A stretch of 43,723 nucleotides of DNA, taken from assembly GCA_003557505.1 (NCBI GenBank), contig PWOH01000047.1, positions 1-43,723 on the forward strand. The letters are read 5' to 3'. Source of the stretch: Mollicutes bacterium (lineage in GTDB: Bacteria > Bacillota_I > Bacilli_A > Izemoplasmatales > Izemoplasmataceae). Positions 8,687-16,743 of this stretch are shown one piece after another (positions within the stretch are counted from its first letter, which is position 1; the number at the start of each line of letters is the position of its first letter). The position numbers and the translations under genes were made by a program. The notes under the pieces are model-generated. The model did no database searches. It saw only the letters and a program-made list of their open reading frames with translations, and was not told the origin of the DNA.

Positions 8687-9013
8687 ATGGTAAATCAAGT
8701 GATATTAGTCGGTAGACTTGTCTATGATCCAGAACTTAGATCAACCGATGATGGCAAGAAAGTCACGACAATAACCTTGGCACTGCAGCGTAGTTTTAAA
8801 AGTTCTGAAACTGGAACCTATGAGACGGACTTTATTCGATGTACCTTATGGAGTGGCATCGCTGAAAACACGGTCCAATATTGCAAGAAAGGTTCTACTG
8901 TAGGTGTTAAAGCAAGGTTAGCGCAGCGTTTTTATGAGATTGATGAAGAAAAATCATTCTCATACCCTGAAGTTATTGCAGAAAAGATTACATTTATTAA
9001 CACTAAAAACTAA
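8687..9013 (+). CDS. ssb: Single-stranded DNA-binding protein, short type without acidic tail
   Basis: A 108-residue OB-fold protein. The N-terminus [20 protein letters not shown] and the later [22 protein letters not shown] and VIAEKITFI segments are typical of bacterial SSB. It stops right after the OB fold (FINTKN) and lacks the linker and the acidic DDxIPF tip that recruits repair and replication partners. In this it resembles the accessory SsbB of Bacillus rather than the essential SsbA. AGGAGG at 8675-8680 fixes the start at 8687. It is monocistronic with its own promoter and terminator. A second, full-length ssb is expected elsewhere in the genome. Confidence 0.9.
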   Translation: MVNQVILVGRLVYDPELRSTDDGKKVTTITLALQRSFKSSETGTYETDFIRCTLWSGIAENTVQYCKKGSTVGVKARLAQRFYEIDEEKSFSYPEVIAEKITFINTKN

Positions 9014-9040
9014 ACCCTCGTTTGAAACTCCCCCTTCATA

Positions 9041-9067
9041 AAAAACGCCTTCAAGGCGTTTTTTTCC
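9041..9067 (+). terminator. Terminator of ssb
   Basis: AAAAACGCCT (9041-9050) / AGGCGTTTTT (9054-9063) with a TCA loop and T tail. Confidence 0.9.
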
Positions 9068-9077
9068 TTAGGGGCTA

Positions 9078-9086
9078 TGTTATAAT
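9078..9086 (+). promoter_or_regulatory. Extended -10 promoter of thyA
   Basis: TGT-TATAAT with hexamer at 9081-9086. The -35 region would fall inside the T tail of the preceding terminator and shows no good match, so recognition should rest on the extended -10. Confidence 0.6.
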
Positions 9087-9108
9087 TATGGATGAAAGAG
9101 GTGATACC

Positions 9109-9987
9109 ATGAAACAATATCATGAATTTTTACAACATATTTTGAATCACGGGAGCCCTAAAGATGATCGTACCCAAACCGGGACAATCTCTACATTCGG
9201 CTACCAAATGCGCTTTGATCTTAACCAAGGATTTCCCTTGGTCACGACAAAAAAAGTGCATCTCAAGAGTGTAATTTATGAACTATTATGGTTTATTAAA
9301 GGCGATACCAATATACAGTATTTGACGCAAAACGGTGTGAGAATATGGAATGAGTGGCCCTATCAAAAGTATAAAAAAAGCGATGCCTATGAAGGAGAAA
9401 CGATGCAGACATTCATTGATAAGATTAATACGGATGATGCCTTTGCAAAAACCTGGGGTGATCTCGGACCTGTATATGGCAAACAGTGGCGTGCGTTTGA
9501 AGGTAAGAACCGTTCAATCGATCAATTAAAGGTTTTACTGGATGAAATTAAAAATAATCCCCATTCAAGACGATTGATTGTTAACAGCTGGAATGCACCG
9601 CTTGTAGAGGAAATGGCGTTACCACCTTGTCATATGATGATGCAGTTTTATGTCAACGATGGTAAACTTTCCGCACAACTATATCAACGCAGTGCCGATG
9701 CTTTCTTAGGTGTCCCATTTAATATTGCTTCATACGCACTTTTAACGCAAATGATTGCCCATGCACTAGATTTGAAACTTGGTGAGTTTGTCCATACAAT
9801 TGGGGATGCGCATATTTATAACAACCATATTGAACAAGTAAAGACTCAACTTAAACGTAAACCTTATCCGTTACCAACGATGACAATCAACCCGGATAAA
9901 AAAGATATTTTTGCGATGGAATACGATGATTTCACCTTATCAAACTATCAACATCATCCGCACATCAAAGGGAAGGTGAGTGTTTAA
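9109..9987 (+). CDS. thyA: Thymidylate synthase
   Basis: ThyA methylates dUMP to dTMP with methylene-tetrahydrofolate, giving dihydrofolate. At 292 residues it lies between the E. coli and Lactobacillus casei lengths, with extra residues around 85-115. Conserved elements are DDRTQTGT near 19-26, the phosphate-binding arginines in HSRRLIV, the catalytic Cys174 in [13 protein letters not shown], the [19 protein letters not shown] helix and the GDAHIYNNH segment. The ATG at 9109 is preceded by AGAGGTGA; the upstream extension to 9022 is the ssb terminator region and is not coding. The stop codon overlaps the folA ATG as TAATG, so the two cycle enzymes are coupled. Confidence 0.97.
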   Translation: MKQYHEFLQHILNHGSPKDDRTQTGTISTFGYQMRFDLNQGFPLVTTKKVHLKSVIYELLWFIKGDTNIQYLTQNGVRIWNEWPYQKYKKSDAYEGETMQTFIDKINTDDAFAKTWGDLGPVYGKQWRAFEGKNRSIDQLKVLLDEIKNNPHSRRLIVNSWNAPLVEEMALPPCHMMMQFYVNDGKLSAQLYQRSADAFLGVPFNIASYALLTQMIAHALDLKLGEFVHTIGDAHIYNNHIEQVKTQLKRKPYPLPTMTINPDKKDIFAMEYDDFTLSNYQHHPHIKGKVSV

Positions 9988-10484
9988 TGGTTGCACTTAT
10001 TGTCGCCATGGATAAACAACAAACCATAGGCAAAAATAATGCCTTACCATGGCATTTCAAAGAAGACTTGCAATACTTCAAACAAAAAACCTTGCATAAA
10101 ACGGTTTTGATGGGACGCAAAACCTATGAATCGATTGTCGATAAGTTAGGTAAGCCTTTGCCTAAAAGAGATAATATCGTGCTTACTAGACAATCCAAGT
10201 CCTTTGAAGGTGCACGGGTTATTCATAACATTAAAGCCTATTTAGAAACGATTCCTAACGATATGGAAGTGTTTATTATAGGTGGGAAAGAAGTGTATGA
10301 ACAAAGCTTGCCTTTCGTTGATGTTTTATATATTACCCATATTAATGATGTTTATGATGGTGATACTACGTTTCCTGAAATTGACTTCCAACACTATCAG
10401 CTCGTTAAAAAAGAAGAAAAACCCCCGTTAACATTCGCAGTTTACGTCCGAAAGGGAGTGCAGTATGATCACGATACTCTTTAG
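9987..10484 (+). CDS. folA: Dihydrofolate reductase
   Basis: FolA reduces the dihydrofolate made by ThyA back to tetrahydrofolate with NADPH. The 165-residue sequence has the normal family length, with the LPWHFKEDLQYFK active-site helix (Asp27), MGRKTYES for NADPH binding, the IVLTRQ strand and the FIIGGKEVYE glycine pair. The ATG overlaps the thyA stop codon, and its 3' end overlaps plsC by 20 bases. This makes thyA-folA-plsC a tightly packed operon. The pairing thyA-folA is common; addition of an acyltransferase is a local arrangement. Confidence 0.97.
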   Translation: MVALIVAMDKQQTIGKNNALPWHFKEDLQYFKQKTLHKTVLMGRKTYESIVDKLGKPLPKRDNIVLTRQSKSFEGARVIHNIKAYLETIPNDMEVFIIGGKEVYEQSLPFVDVLYITHINDVYDGDTTFPEIDFQHYQLVKKEEKPPLTFAVYVRKGVQYDHDTL

Positions 10485-11286
10485 TCTTTTTGTTATTGTA
10501 TTTACGCTTATCTATGGGTATTTGTTTGATGCTTTCACGTTAAGCCTACTTAGTATCATTTATTGGCTTTTAGCTTTCTTGTTGGGCTTTGTAACAACGT
10601 TCGTTTTATTGTTAATCAGAATGCATTTATACGGTCGTTTCCAAAAAGGCGATCAAACCAAAAACATGAAAAACCATCAGTTTGTGCATAATATCATGCG
10701 TCTTGTCACAAGACTACTGCGTTTAAAAGTTCATGCGAGTGGACTAAAGAATATTCCTGCAAAACCTTTTATTATGATAGGTAATCATCAAAGTAATTAT
10801 GATATTATTGCGGTAAAACCCTTTATAAAAAACCAACCGCTTATCTTTGTGGCGAAAAAATCATTGTTTAAATGGCCAGTGCTTGGTCGTCTTGTTGCGT
10901 TGTTAGGCAATATACCGATTAACCGCTTAACCGATAGAAGTGCCATAGAAGCGATTGTCAATGGAATCAAACAGTATAAAAGCGGAGTGCCAGTCGTAAT
11001 ATATCCTGAAGGAAAACGAAGTTTTTCCAATGAAATGATCGATTTTAAACCGGGTGCGTTTAAACTTGCTATGAAGCCCAAAGCACCTATTCTTGTCGTA
11101 TCAATTTATAATTTTCATAAAACATGGCAATGGTGGCCTTTTAAACGTCAAAATGTCTATATTCACTTTCATCCATTGCTTGAATATGAAGATTATCAAT
11201 CCATGAATACCCAAGAACTTTCCAAAGTTGTTAAAGCAACCATTCAAGAACAACTTAATACTTTCAAAGAAATGGACACAAAGTAA
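10465..11286 (+). CDS. plsC: 1-acyl-sn-glycerol-3-phosphate acyltransferase (PlsC family)
   Basis: A 273-residue membrane enzyme that probably acylates lysophosphatidic acid to phosphatidic acid in phospholipid synthesis. One or two hydrophobic segments lie at residues 2-55. The four family motifs are seen in order: NHQSNYD (the HX4D catalytic motif), the GNIPINR segment, YPEGKRS (the EGTR-type substrate motif) and a proline-containing KPKAPILVVSI. AGGGAG within folA precedes the ATG. It is the last gene of the thyA operon. Exact acyl acceptor cannot be fixed from sequence. Confidence 0.9.
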   Translation: MITILFSLFVIVFTLIYGYLFDAFTLSLLSIIYWLLAFLLGFVTTFVLLLIRMHLYGRFQKGDQTKNMKNHQFVHNIMRLVTRLLRLKVHASGLKNIPAKPFIMIGNHQSNYDIIAVKPFIKNQPLIFVAKKSLFKWPVLGRLVALLGNIPINRLTDRSAIEAIVNGIKQYKSGVPVVIYPEGKRSFSNEMIDFKPGAFKLAMKPKAPILVVSIYNFHKTWQWWPFKRQNVYIHFHPLLEYEDYQSMNTQELSKVVKATIQEQLNTFKEMDTK

Positions 11287-11295
11287 TGCGAAAAG

Positions 11296-11320
11296 CGTGA
11301 TTTTGTGGTAAAATATCACG
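11296..11320 (+). promoter_or_regulatory. Extended -10 promoter overlapped by an inverted repeat, upstream of pdp
   Basis: TGG-TAAAAT (hexamer 11309-11314) lies inside the dyad CGTGATTTT (11296-11304) / AATATCACG (11312-11320), whose outer six bases are perfectly symmetric. There is no T tail, so this looks more like an operator than a terminator. Confidence 0.5.
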
Positions 11321-11358
11321 TTATACAAAATGATTATGTGAAATGAAGGAGTGATACC

Positions 11359-12651
11359 ATGAGAATGGTTGACATTATTGAGAAAAAACGCGATAACCAT
11401 CCCTTAAGTAAAAAAGAAATTGATTTTTTTGTAGAAGGCTATACACAAGGCCATATCCCTGATTATCAAGTCAGTGCACTATTGATGGCAATCTATTTTA
11501 ATTCAATGGATGACGATGAGGCCACACATTTCACCAATGCGATATTAAATAGTGGCGATATTATTGATTTATCCAGTATTGAAGGCATTAAAGTCGATAA
11601 ACATTCCACGGGGGGTGTCGGTGATAAGACAACACTAGTGCTTGGACCACTCGTCGCGGCTTGCGGTGCTAAGTTTGCAAAACTGAGCGGGAGAGGTTTA
11701 GGTCATACCGGTGGGACACTTGATAAATTAGAAAGTATTGAAGGCTTTAATATTTCGTTGTCAAATGAAGCCTTTATTGATCAGGTGAATAAACTTAACC
11801 TTGCGGTTGCTGGACAGACTAGTTCACTAGCACCTGCTGATAAAGCGCTTTATGCATTGCGCGATGTCACCGGAACGGTACCGAGTATTCCGCTAATTGC
11901 GGCTTCTATCATGAGTAAAAAACTTGCGAGTGGTGCCGATGTGATTGTCTTAGATGTGAAAATCGGCGAAGGGGCTTTTATGAAAACCCTAGAAGAAGCC
12001 CGAGAACTTGCTAGAATTATGGTTAAAATTGGGAAAAACTTTGATAAAAAAGTCGTTGCATTTATTACAGACATGTCTGAACCTTTAGGCTTTGCAGTCG
12101 GGAATAAACTTGAAGTCTTAGAAGCAATTCGTACCTTACAAGGCAATGGACCCAAAGATCTTCAAGAACTCTCTGTTGAAATAGGTGCTCACTTGGTGCA
12201 TCAAGCGGGTCTTGTGGAAAACTTAAAAGAAGCGCGTAAAATGATCAATGAAAAAATAAGTTCTTTGGAAGCTTCTGATAAATTTAAAGCGCTGGTTGAA
12301 GCTCAAAATGGAACATATCCTAATCTTGAAGATTACATTAAAACAAAAGGCATTGTTGCCGTAAAAGCGGAATCATCTGGATATATCAAGTCACTTAATG
12401 CGCTTGATATTGGACTTTCTGCGATGCGTTTGGGTGCCGGCAGAACCACAAAAGATGACAAAATTGATGCCGATGTTGGGATTGTTCTCAACAAAAAAGT
12501 CGGCAACAAAGTTGAAAAAGGTGAAGACCTTGCCTATGTATATACAAATAAAGAAAACATTGACGAAGAACTTAAAACGGTGCTTAATGCCTTTACTATA
12601 AGTGAAGAACCGGTTGAAGATAATCCTTTAATTTATGAAGTGATTGAATAA
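11359..12651 (+). CDS. pdp: Pyrimidine-nucleoside phosphorylase
   Basis: The enzyme phosphorolyses thymidine, deoxyuridine or uridine to the base and (deoxy)ribose 1-phosphate. Length (430 residues) and order of domains fit the NP-II family: an alpha-helical N-terminal domain, the phosphate-binding DKHSTGGVGDKTTL loop near 75-88, the KLSGRGLGHTGGTLDKLE segment, and the C-terminal domain. AAGGAG at 11346-11351 is 7 bases before the ATG. It is followed by its own terminator, so it is expressed alone and may be regulated through the repeat over its promoter. It complements deoC and deoD in nucleoside salvage. Confidence 0.95.
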   Translation: MRMVDIIEKKRDNHPLSKKEIDFFVEGYTQGHIPDYQVSALLMAIYFNSMDDDEATHFTNAILNSGDIIDLSSIEGIKVDKHSTGGVGDKTTLVLGPLVAACGAKFAKLSGRGLGHTGGTLDKLESIEGFNISLSNEAFIDQVNKLNLAVAGQTSSLAPADKALYALRDVTGTVPSIPLIAASIMSKKLASGADVIVLDVKIGEGAFMKTLEEARELARIMVKIGKNFDKKVVAFITDMSEPLGFAVGNKLEVLEAIRTLQGNGPKDLQELSVEIGAHLVHQAGLVENLKEARKMINEKISSLEASDKFKALVEAQNGTYPNLEDYIKTKGIVAVKAESSGYIKSLNALDIGLSAMRLGAGRTTKDDKIDADVGIVLNKKVGNKVEKGEDLAYVYTNKENIDEELKTVLNAFTISEEPVEDNPLIYEVIE

Positions 12652-12658
12652 TTGATTA

Positions 12659-12686
12659 AGAGACGCGATTTCGCGTCTCTTTCTTT
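12659..12686 (+). terminator. Terminator of pdp
   Basis: AGAGACGCGA (12659-12668) and TCGCGTCTCT (12671-12680) are perfectly complementary; the innermost pairs probably open to form the loop. A T-rich tail follows. Confidence 0.9.
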
Positions 12687-12693
12687 ATAATTT

Positions 12694-12702
12694 TGATATA
12701 AT
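12694..12702 (+). promoter_or_regulatory. Extended -10 promoter of the VOC gene
   Basis: TGA-TATAAT with hexamer at 12697-12702, right after the pdp terminator; no clear -35 box. Confidence 0.6.
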
Positions 12703-12720
12703 GAAGATGGAGGGATGCAT

Positions 12721-13074
12721 ATGAAAGATGTAATTCATTTTTATAAGACGTATGATTTAGAAAGTGTCAAGAAGTTCTATGGTGATGTATTGAATCTTAA
12801 ATTATACAAAGATCAAGGAAAATGTTTGATTTATGAGCTCGGCGGCTATGGAAAAATTGGGTTTTGCACCCATCATCCTGAGCATCATGCCAATTCCACT
12901 TGCATCACGTTTGTTTATGAACGGAAATCAGACGTAGAAAAAATGTACAACCATTTAAAAAGTCGTGCGCACGAAGTCACCAAACCAACATTAAATGATG
13001 CATTTAAGATTTATCATTTTTTTGCAAAAGATGACGATGGACACATGCTGGAGTTTCAAGTGTTTTTAAATTAG
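12721..13074 (+). CDS. VOC (glyoxalase/dioxygenase fold) protein
   Basis: A 117-residue protein made of one vicinal-oxygen-chelate module pair. The segment FYKTYDLESVKKFYGDVLNLKLY at the start and DDDGHMLEFQVF at the end are the standard beta-alpha-beta landmarks; the terminal Glu is a usual metal ligand. Histidine-rich FCTHHPEHH lies in the middle. The ATG at 12721 has GGAGGG 6 bases upstream; the ATG at 12715 abuts that site and is rejected. Members include metal-dependent lyases, dioxygenases and resistance proteins, and the substrate cannot be deduced here. It is monocistronic. Confidence 0.85.
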   Translation: MKDVIHFYKTYDLESVKKFYGDVLNLKLYKDQGKCLIYELGGYGKIGFCTHHPEHHANSTCITFVYERKSDVEKMYNHLKSRAHEVTKPTLNDAFKIYHFFAKDDDGHMLEFQVFLN

Positions 13075-13082
13075 TATTTTAG

Positions 13083-13110
13083 TTGTCTTCACCATGCATT
13101 ATGATATACT
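13083..13110 (+). promoter_or_regulatory. Promoter of the TPP riboswitch-thiT unit
   Basis: TTGTCT (13083-13088) and TGA-TATACT (hexamer 13105-13110), 16-base spacer. Transcription should start near 13117, a few bases before the riboswitch P1 stem. Confidence 0.65.
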
Positions 13111-13120
13111 ATACATGTCG

Positions 13121-13228
13121 TTAAAATCAGGGGAGCTTAGAGAACTAGGCTGAGACATTCTTGACACTAGAATGAAACCTTACCTGATCTGGGTAATGCC
13201 AGCGTAGGATGTATAACTTGATTTTTAA
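13121..13228 (+). ncRNA. TPP (thi-box) riboswitch
   Basis: The conserved THI-box parts are present in order: GGGGAGC, GGCTGAGA (pyrimidine sensor), then ACCTGATCTGGGTAATGCC and AGCGTAGG (pyrophosphate sensor). P1 can form between TTAAAATCA (13121-13129) and TGATTTTTAA (13219-13228). An intrinsic terminator follows directly, so thiamine pyrophosphate should stop transcription before thiT. Confidence 0.96.
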
Positions 13229-13256
13229 GTTTTGTCCACGTGGACAAAACTTTTTT
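13227..13256 (+). terminator. Riboswitch expression-platform terminator
   Basis: A perfect palindrome of 26 bases (13227-13252, arms AAGTTTTGTCCA / TGGACAAAACTT) is followed by six T. AACTT at 13215-13219 could instead pair with AAGTT at 13227-13231, giving an antiterminator that also takes up the 3' strand of P1; that part is inference. Confidence 0.9.
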
Positions 13257-13276
13257 ACTTTTTAAGGAGTGATTTT

Positions 13277-13948
13277 ATGGATGTTACTATAACTATTGAT
13301 TTAGGAATGTGGATTGCAATTGCTATTTTGGCTTTTCTAGCTACGACTGCATTAGGGTATTTTCTTGCTCAATGGCAATTCCACAAAAATACCGAAAGAA
13401 AACCATTAACCACAAAAGATATAACAGAGGTTGCCATATTTGTGGCACTTGCCTTTATTATCGAAGTGCTGGTATCATGGGTTCCCAGACAACCTATGGG
13501 TGGAAGTATCACGATTTCGCTGGTACCTTTGATTGTCTTGGCATATCGTAAAGGGTTTATCATCACATTGTATGCAGGTATCATTTTTGGCATACTAAAT
13601 TGGATGTTGGCTGGCTTTGCGATTTATGTTCATTGGATGGAAGGCCCGCTTGATTATATACTTGCCAGTGGTGCTGTTTCATTGAGTGCGCTCGTATTTA
13701 GAAAGTATCGCGAAAGTGCGAAATATTTTGCGATTGCTGCTATTGTCGGTGGGTTTGGACGTTATTTCATGCATTTCCTCTCAGGAATAATTTTCTTTAG
13801 AGAATTCGCCGCTGAAGGACGTCATTGGCTGATTCATTCCATTATTTATAATGGAACTTATATGATTCCGACCATTATACTTGTCAGTATTCTTTCATGG
13901 GCCCTTTATACAAAAATGCACGATGTTTTAGAACAAGATTTGATTTAA
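13277..13948 (+). CDS. thiT: Thiamine transporter S component (ThiT/YuaJ family)
   Basis: A 223-residue membrane protein with an N-terminal helix plus about six more. The segment PMGGSITISLVPLIVLAYRKG is the ThiT signature, and the GGFGRYFMHFLSGIIFF and HSIIYNGTYMIP segments carry residues typical of the thiamine pocket. ThiT binds thiamine outside and delivers it through a shared ECF ATPase module, which is not in this window. AAGGAG lies before ATG 13277; the frame upstream is riboswitch terminator and is untranslated. Control by the TPP riboswitch strongly supports the thiamine specificity. The extra N-terminal helix (about residues 10-30) is longer than usual. Confidence 0.93.
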   Translation: MDVTITIDLGMWIAIAILAFLATTALGYFLAQWQFHKNTERKPLTTKDITEVAIFVALAFIIEVLVSWVPRQPMGGSITISLVPLIVLAYRKGFIITLYAGIIFGILNWMLAGFAIYVHWMEGPLDYILASGAVSLSALVFRKYRESAKYFAIAAIVGGFGRYFMHFLSGIIFFREFAAEGRHWLIHSIIYNGTYMIPTIILVSILSWALYTKMHDVLEQDLI

Positions 13949-13977
13949 TAAGAACCGTCCCCGGTTTTAAACGACAC

Positions 13978-14004
13978 AAAGAGACTTGAGAAAGTCTCTT
14001 TTTT
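13978..14004 (+). terminator. Terminator of thiT
   Basis: AAAGAGACTT (13978-13987) / AAGTCTCTTT (13992-14001) with a GAGA loop and T tail. Confidence 0.9.
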
Positions 14005-14029
14005 ATGTTTTAAGATTATCGCTTTATTG

Positions 14030-14035
14030 TATAAT
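14030..14035 (+). promoter_or_regulatory. -10 box of the glgAC promoter
   Basis: A consensus TATAAT 19 bases before the glgA ATG. The -35 region is poor (GTTTTA at 14007-14012), so confidence is limited. Confidence 0.45.
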
Positions 14036-14053
14036 AGAGGTGGAGGTGAGCAT

Positions 14054-15475
14054 ATGAAAATAATGTTTGTAGGTAGTGAAGCAACACCATTTTGTAAAAC
14101 TGGTGGTCTTGCTGATGTGCTTGGAAGTTTACCACAGGCACTCAATAAGCTAGGTCATGAGGTATCACTTGTTTTACCCAAACATAAAGTGATTAAGGAT
14201 AAATTTTCTAATTCAATCGAACCACTTGGGCAAAGTAGTGTGCGTATTCACACGAAAGAAGAATATGTTGGCTTTGAAATGTTAGTTCATGAAGGCATTA
14301 AGGTCTATCTTATTGACAATGAGTATTACTTTGGCTATCGTGAAAATCTTTATGGAGATTTTGACGATGGAGAAAGATACGGATATTTTGCACAAAGTGT
14401 CATCAAACTGATTACTTTTTTAAATAAGGACTTTGACATTTTACACTTACATGATTGGCAAACCGGATTGATTCCTTATATCAAAAAAACGATGAACGAT
14501 CCCAAACTTGATGCTATCAAAACCGTCTTCACAATTCATAATATTGCTTATCAAGGCCGTTTTGACAAAGAACTATTTCCCTATTTAAATGTGCCTTACT
14601 CATCGGAAATCGAACATGATGGTGTTATTAACTTTTTGAAAACCGCAATTGTAACCAGCGATTATATCTCAACTGTTTCTCCGACCTATGCGGAAGAAAT
14701 CACCTATGCATACTTTGGTTATGGGATGGAAAGCCTGCTTAAGGATAGGACCCATGTTTTAAAAGGCATCCTCAACGGGATTGATTACAATGTATTTTCC
14801 CCTTCGAAGGATGTCTTTATTGAGAAACCTTTTTCCCTAAGGAATTATATAAAAGGTAAAACAGAAAATACGGTTGCATTACTTAAAACATTTCATCTGC
14901 CAGAAGATACGAAAGTGCCGATTATCGGTATTGTATCGAGATTAACCGAACAAAAAGGATTTAATCTTTTAGAAGAAGTCATTGAAGATCATCTTGCCAA
15001 TAAACGGTTTAAATTGATTGTGCTTGGAACCGGCGATTACCATATAGAACAACACTTTGAATATCTTAAACGCAAATACCCTAAACAGGTGGGATTGTAT
15101 CTAGGGTATAACGATACCATCGCCAGAAAAATCTATGCAGGCAGCGACTTTTTCCTTATGCCCTCTCGCTATGAACCGTGTGGATTATCCCAGTTGATTT
15201 CTCTTTCTTACGGAACATTACCGATTGTGAGACAAACCGGAGGGTTAAAAGATTCAATTATTCCTTATAATAAATTTACCAAAGAAGGTACAGGCTTTGG
15301 TTTTCAAAACTTCGATGCCGGAGATTTAAATCACGCCATTACCCAAGCACTCGATGCCTATAAAAACAAAGAGACATTGAAACGCCTGCGTCGCAGTGCC
15401 ATGCAAGAAGACTTCTCATGGGAAGAAAGCGCCAAACAATACATCGAACTATATCAGGAAGTTAAAGGAGGCTAA
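14054..15475 (+). CDS. glgA: Glycogen synthase (ADP-glucose, GT5)
   Basis: GlgA extends alpha-1,4-glucan chains with ADP-glucose. The 473-residue protein has the typical two-domain GT5 layout. The ADP-glucose-binding KTGGLADV loop is at residues 15-22, the LHDWQTG segment lies in the first domain, and the C-terminal half has SRLTEQKGFNLL, LGTGDY and the ExFEPCG-like MPSRYEPCGLSQL motif with its catalytic glutamate. GGAGGTGA precedes the ATG at 14054. The stop codon lies 3 bases before glgC, so synthesis of ADP-glucose and its use are coupled. Branching enzyme and phosphorylase genes are not here. Confidence 0.96.
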   Translation: MKIMFVGSEATPFCKTGGLADVLGSLPQALNKLGHEVSLVLPKHKVIKDKFSNSIEPLGQSSVRIHTKEEYVGFEMLVHEGIKVYLIDNEYYFGYRENLYGDFDDGERYGYFAQSVIKLITFLNKDFDILHLHDWQTGLIPYIKKTMNDPKLDAIKTVFTIHNIAYQGRFDKELFPYLNVPYSSEIEHDGVINFLKTAIVTSDYISTVSPTYAEEITYAYFGYGMESLLKDRTHVLKGILNGIDYNVFSPSKDVFIEKPFSLRNYIKGKTENTVALLKTFHLPEDTKVPIIGIVSRLTEQKGFNLLEEVIEDHLANKRFKLIVLGTGDYHIEQHFEYLKRKYPKQVGLYLGYNDTIARKIYAGSDFFLMPSRYEPCGLSQLISLSYGTLPIVRQTGGLKDSIIPYNKFTKEGTGFGFQNFDAGDLNHAITQALDAYKNKETLKRLRRSAMQEDFSWEESAKQYIELYQEVKGG

Positions 15476-15478
15476 TCG

Positions 15479-16702
15479 ATGGAAACGTTGGCATTAATAC
15501 TCGCAGGGGGTAGAGGTTCCCGCCTCGATCTGTTGAGTGAAAAACGCGTCAAACCGGCCGTGCCATTTGCCGGGAAATATCGTATCATTGATTTTACATT
15601 AAGCAATTGTTCAAACTCAGGCATTTATCACATTGGCATTCTCACACAGTACTTACCACTAAGTCTTAATGAACATATCGGAACAGGAAAACCATGGGAC
15701 TTAGACAGAAGAGACACCTCACTAACCCTACTACAACCGTATAAAGAGTGGTATAGTGGCACCGCAGACAGTGTCCTTCAAAATCTTGATTATATCAAAC
15801 GCGCCAATCCGAAAAATGTCATTATTTTATCGGGTGATCATGTGTACAAGATGGATTACCGTAAAATGATCGAAAAACACAACGCCAAAGGTGCTAATTT
15901 GACAATCGCTGTTCAAGAAGTTCCGATGGAAGATACCAATCGTTACGGTATTTTACGAACAAATAAAAATGACAAAATTATTGAGTTCCAAGAGAAACCC
16001 GAAAAGACAGATTCAAATCTTGCGTCAATGGGTATTTATGTTTTTGAAACGCAAACGCTGATTAAAGTACTTGAAACCGTTAAAGACCCTAATTTAGACT
16101 TTGGAAAACATATCATTCCATATCTCATCGGTGGGGAAGTATACAGTTATACCTTTAATGGCTACTGGAAAGATGTGGGAACCTATGATGCATATTTGGA
16201 AGCGAACATTGAACTAACTTCAACTGTCGATCAAGTACCGTTGGATATGTATGATCGTAGATGGCGAATCTACACTCGTAGTGAAGAAATGCCCGCAGTA
16301 AAGATTGGTTCAAAGAGTGTTATTCATCAAGCTCTGATTTCCAATGGCTCGATTGTGGCTGGTAACGTTGAGCGTAGTGTGCTCTCCCCCGGTGTGATTG
16401 TACATCCTGGCGCGACTGTTAAAAACAGCGTGATTTTAAATGACACCGAAATCTTACCTGGTGCGGTGGTTGAGAACGCCATCATCGATAAAAATGTAAC
16501 CATCGGCTTTGATGCCGTGGTAGGTCATGGCGATGATTATACCGCTAATCAGGAAAGACCCGATATTTTACAAAGTGGAATCAATGTCATTGCCAAAGGC
16601 GTTAACGTCCCTGATAAAACCATTATTGAAAGAAACTGTCGCATCTTTGCATCAGCGGCGTTTAACAGCCTATCAATTAAAAGTGGCACCACGCTTAAAT
16701 AA
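15479..16702 (+). CDS. glgC: Glucose-1-phosphate adenylyltransferase (ADP-glucose pyrophosphorylase)
   Basis: GlgC makes ADP-glucose from ATP and glucose 1-phosphate, the committed step of bacterial glycogen synthesis. The 407-residue protein has an N-terminal nucleotidyltransferase domain with LAGGRGSRL near residues 8-16 and the KPAVPFAGKYRIIDF substrate motif, the GTADSVLQN and SGDHVYKMDY segments, the EFQEKP loop and the NGYWKDVGT segment. A C-terminal left-handed beta-helix with hexapeptide-like repeats follows (about 285-400). AAAGGAGG is well spaced to the ATG. No GlgD partner gene is adjacent, so a homotetramer is likely. It is the last gene of the pair. Confidence 0.96.
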   Translation: METLALILAGGRGSRLDLLSEKRVKPAVPFAGKYRIIDFTLSNCSNSGIYHIGILTQYLPLSLNEHIGTGKPWDLDRRDTSLTLLQPYKEWYSGTADSVLQNLDYIKRANPKNVIILSGDHVYKMDYRKMIEKHNAKGANLTIAVQEVPMEDTNRYGILRTNKNDKIIEFQEKPEKTDSNLASMGIYVFETQTLIKVLETVKDPNLDFGKHIIPYLIGGEVYSYTFNGYWKDVGTYDAYLEANIELTSTVDQVPLDMYDRRWRIYTRSEEMPAVKIGSKSVIHQALISNGSIVAGNVERSVLSPGVIVHPGATVKNSVILNDTEILPGAVVENAIIDKNVTIGFDAVVGHGDDYTANQERPDILQSGINVIAKGVNVPDKTIIERNCRIFASAAFNSLSIKSGTTLK

Positions 16703-16707
16703 TAAAA

Positions 16708-16743
16708 AAAAAGAAATTACACTTTTTGTGTGATTTCTTTTAT
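16708..16743. terminator. Shared bidirectional terminator between glgC and recU
   Basis: AAAGAAATTACAC (16710-16722) and GTGTGATTTCTTT (16728-16740) form a 13-bp stem with one wobble pair. An A run on the left and T run on the right let it work in both directions. The recU stop codon (complement of TTA at 16717-16719) lies inside the stem. Confidence 0.85.

Noticed and set aside
9022-9108. N-terminal extension of ThyA starting at 9022
   Set aside because: The stretch is the ssb terminator and thyA promoter; the ribosome binding site fits only the ATG at 9109.
13232-13276. N-terminal extension of ThiT
   Set aside because: It lies in the riboswitch terminator hairpin; AAGGAG fits the ATG at 13277.
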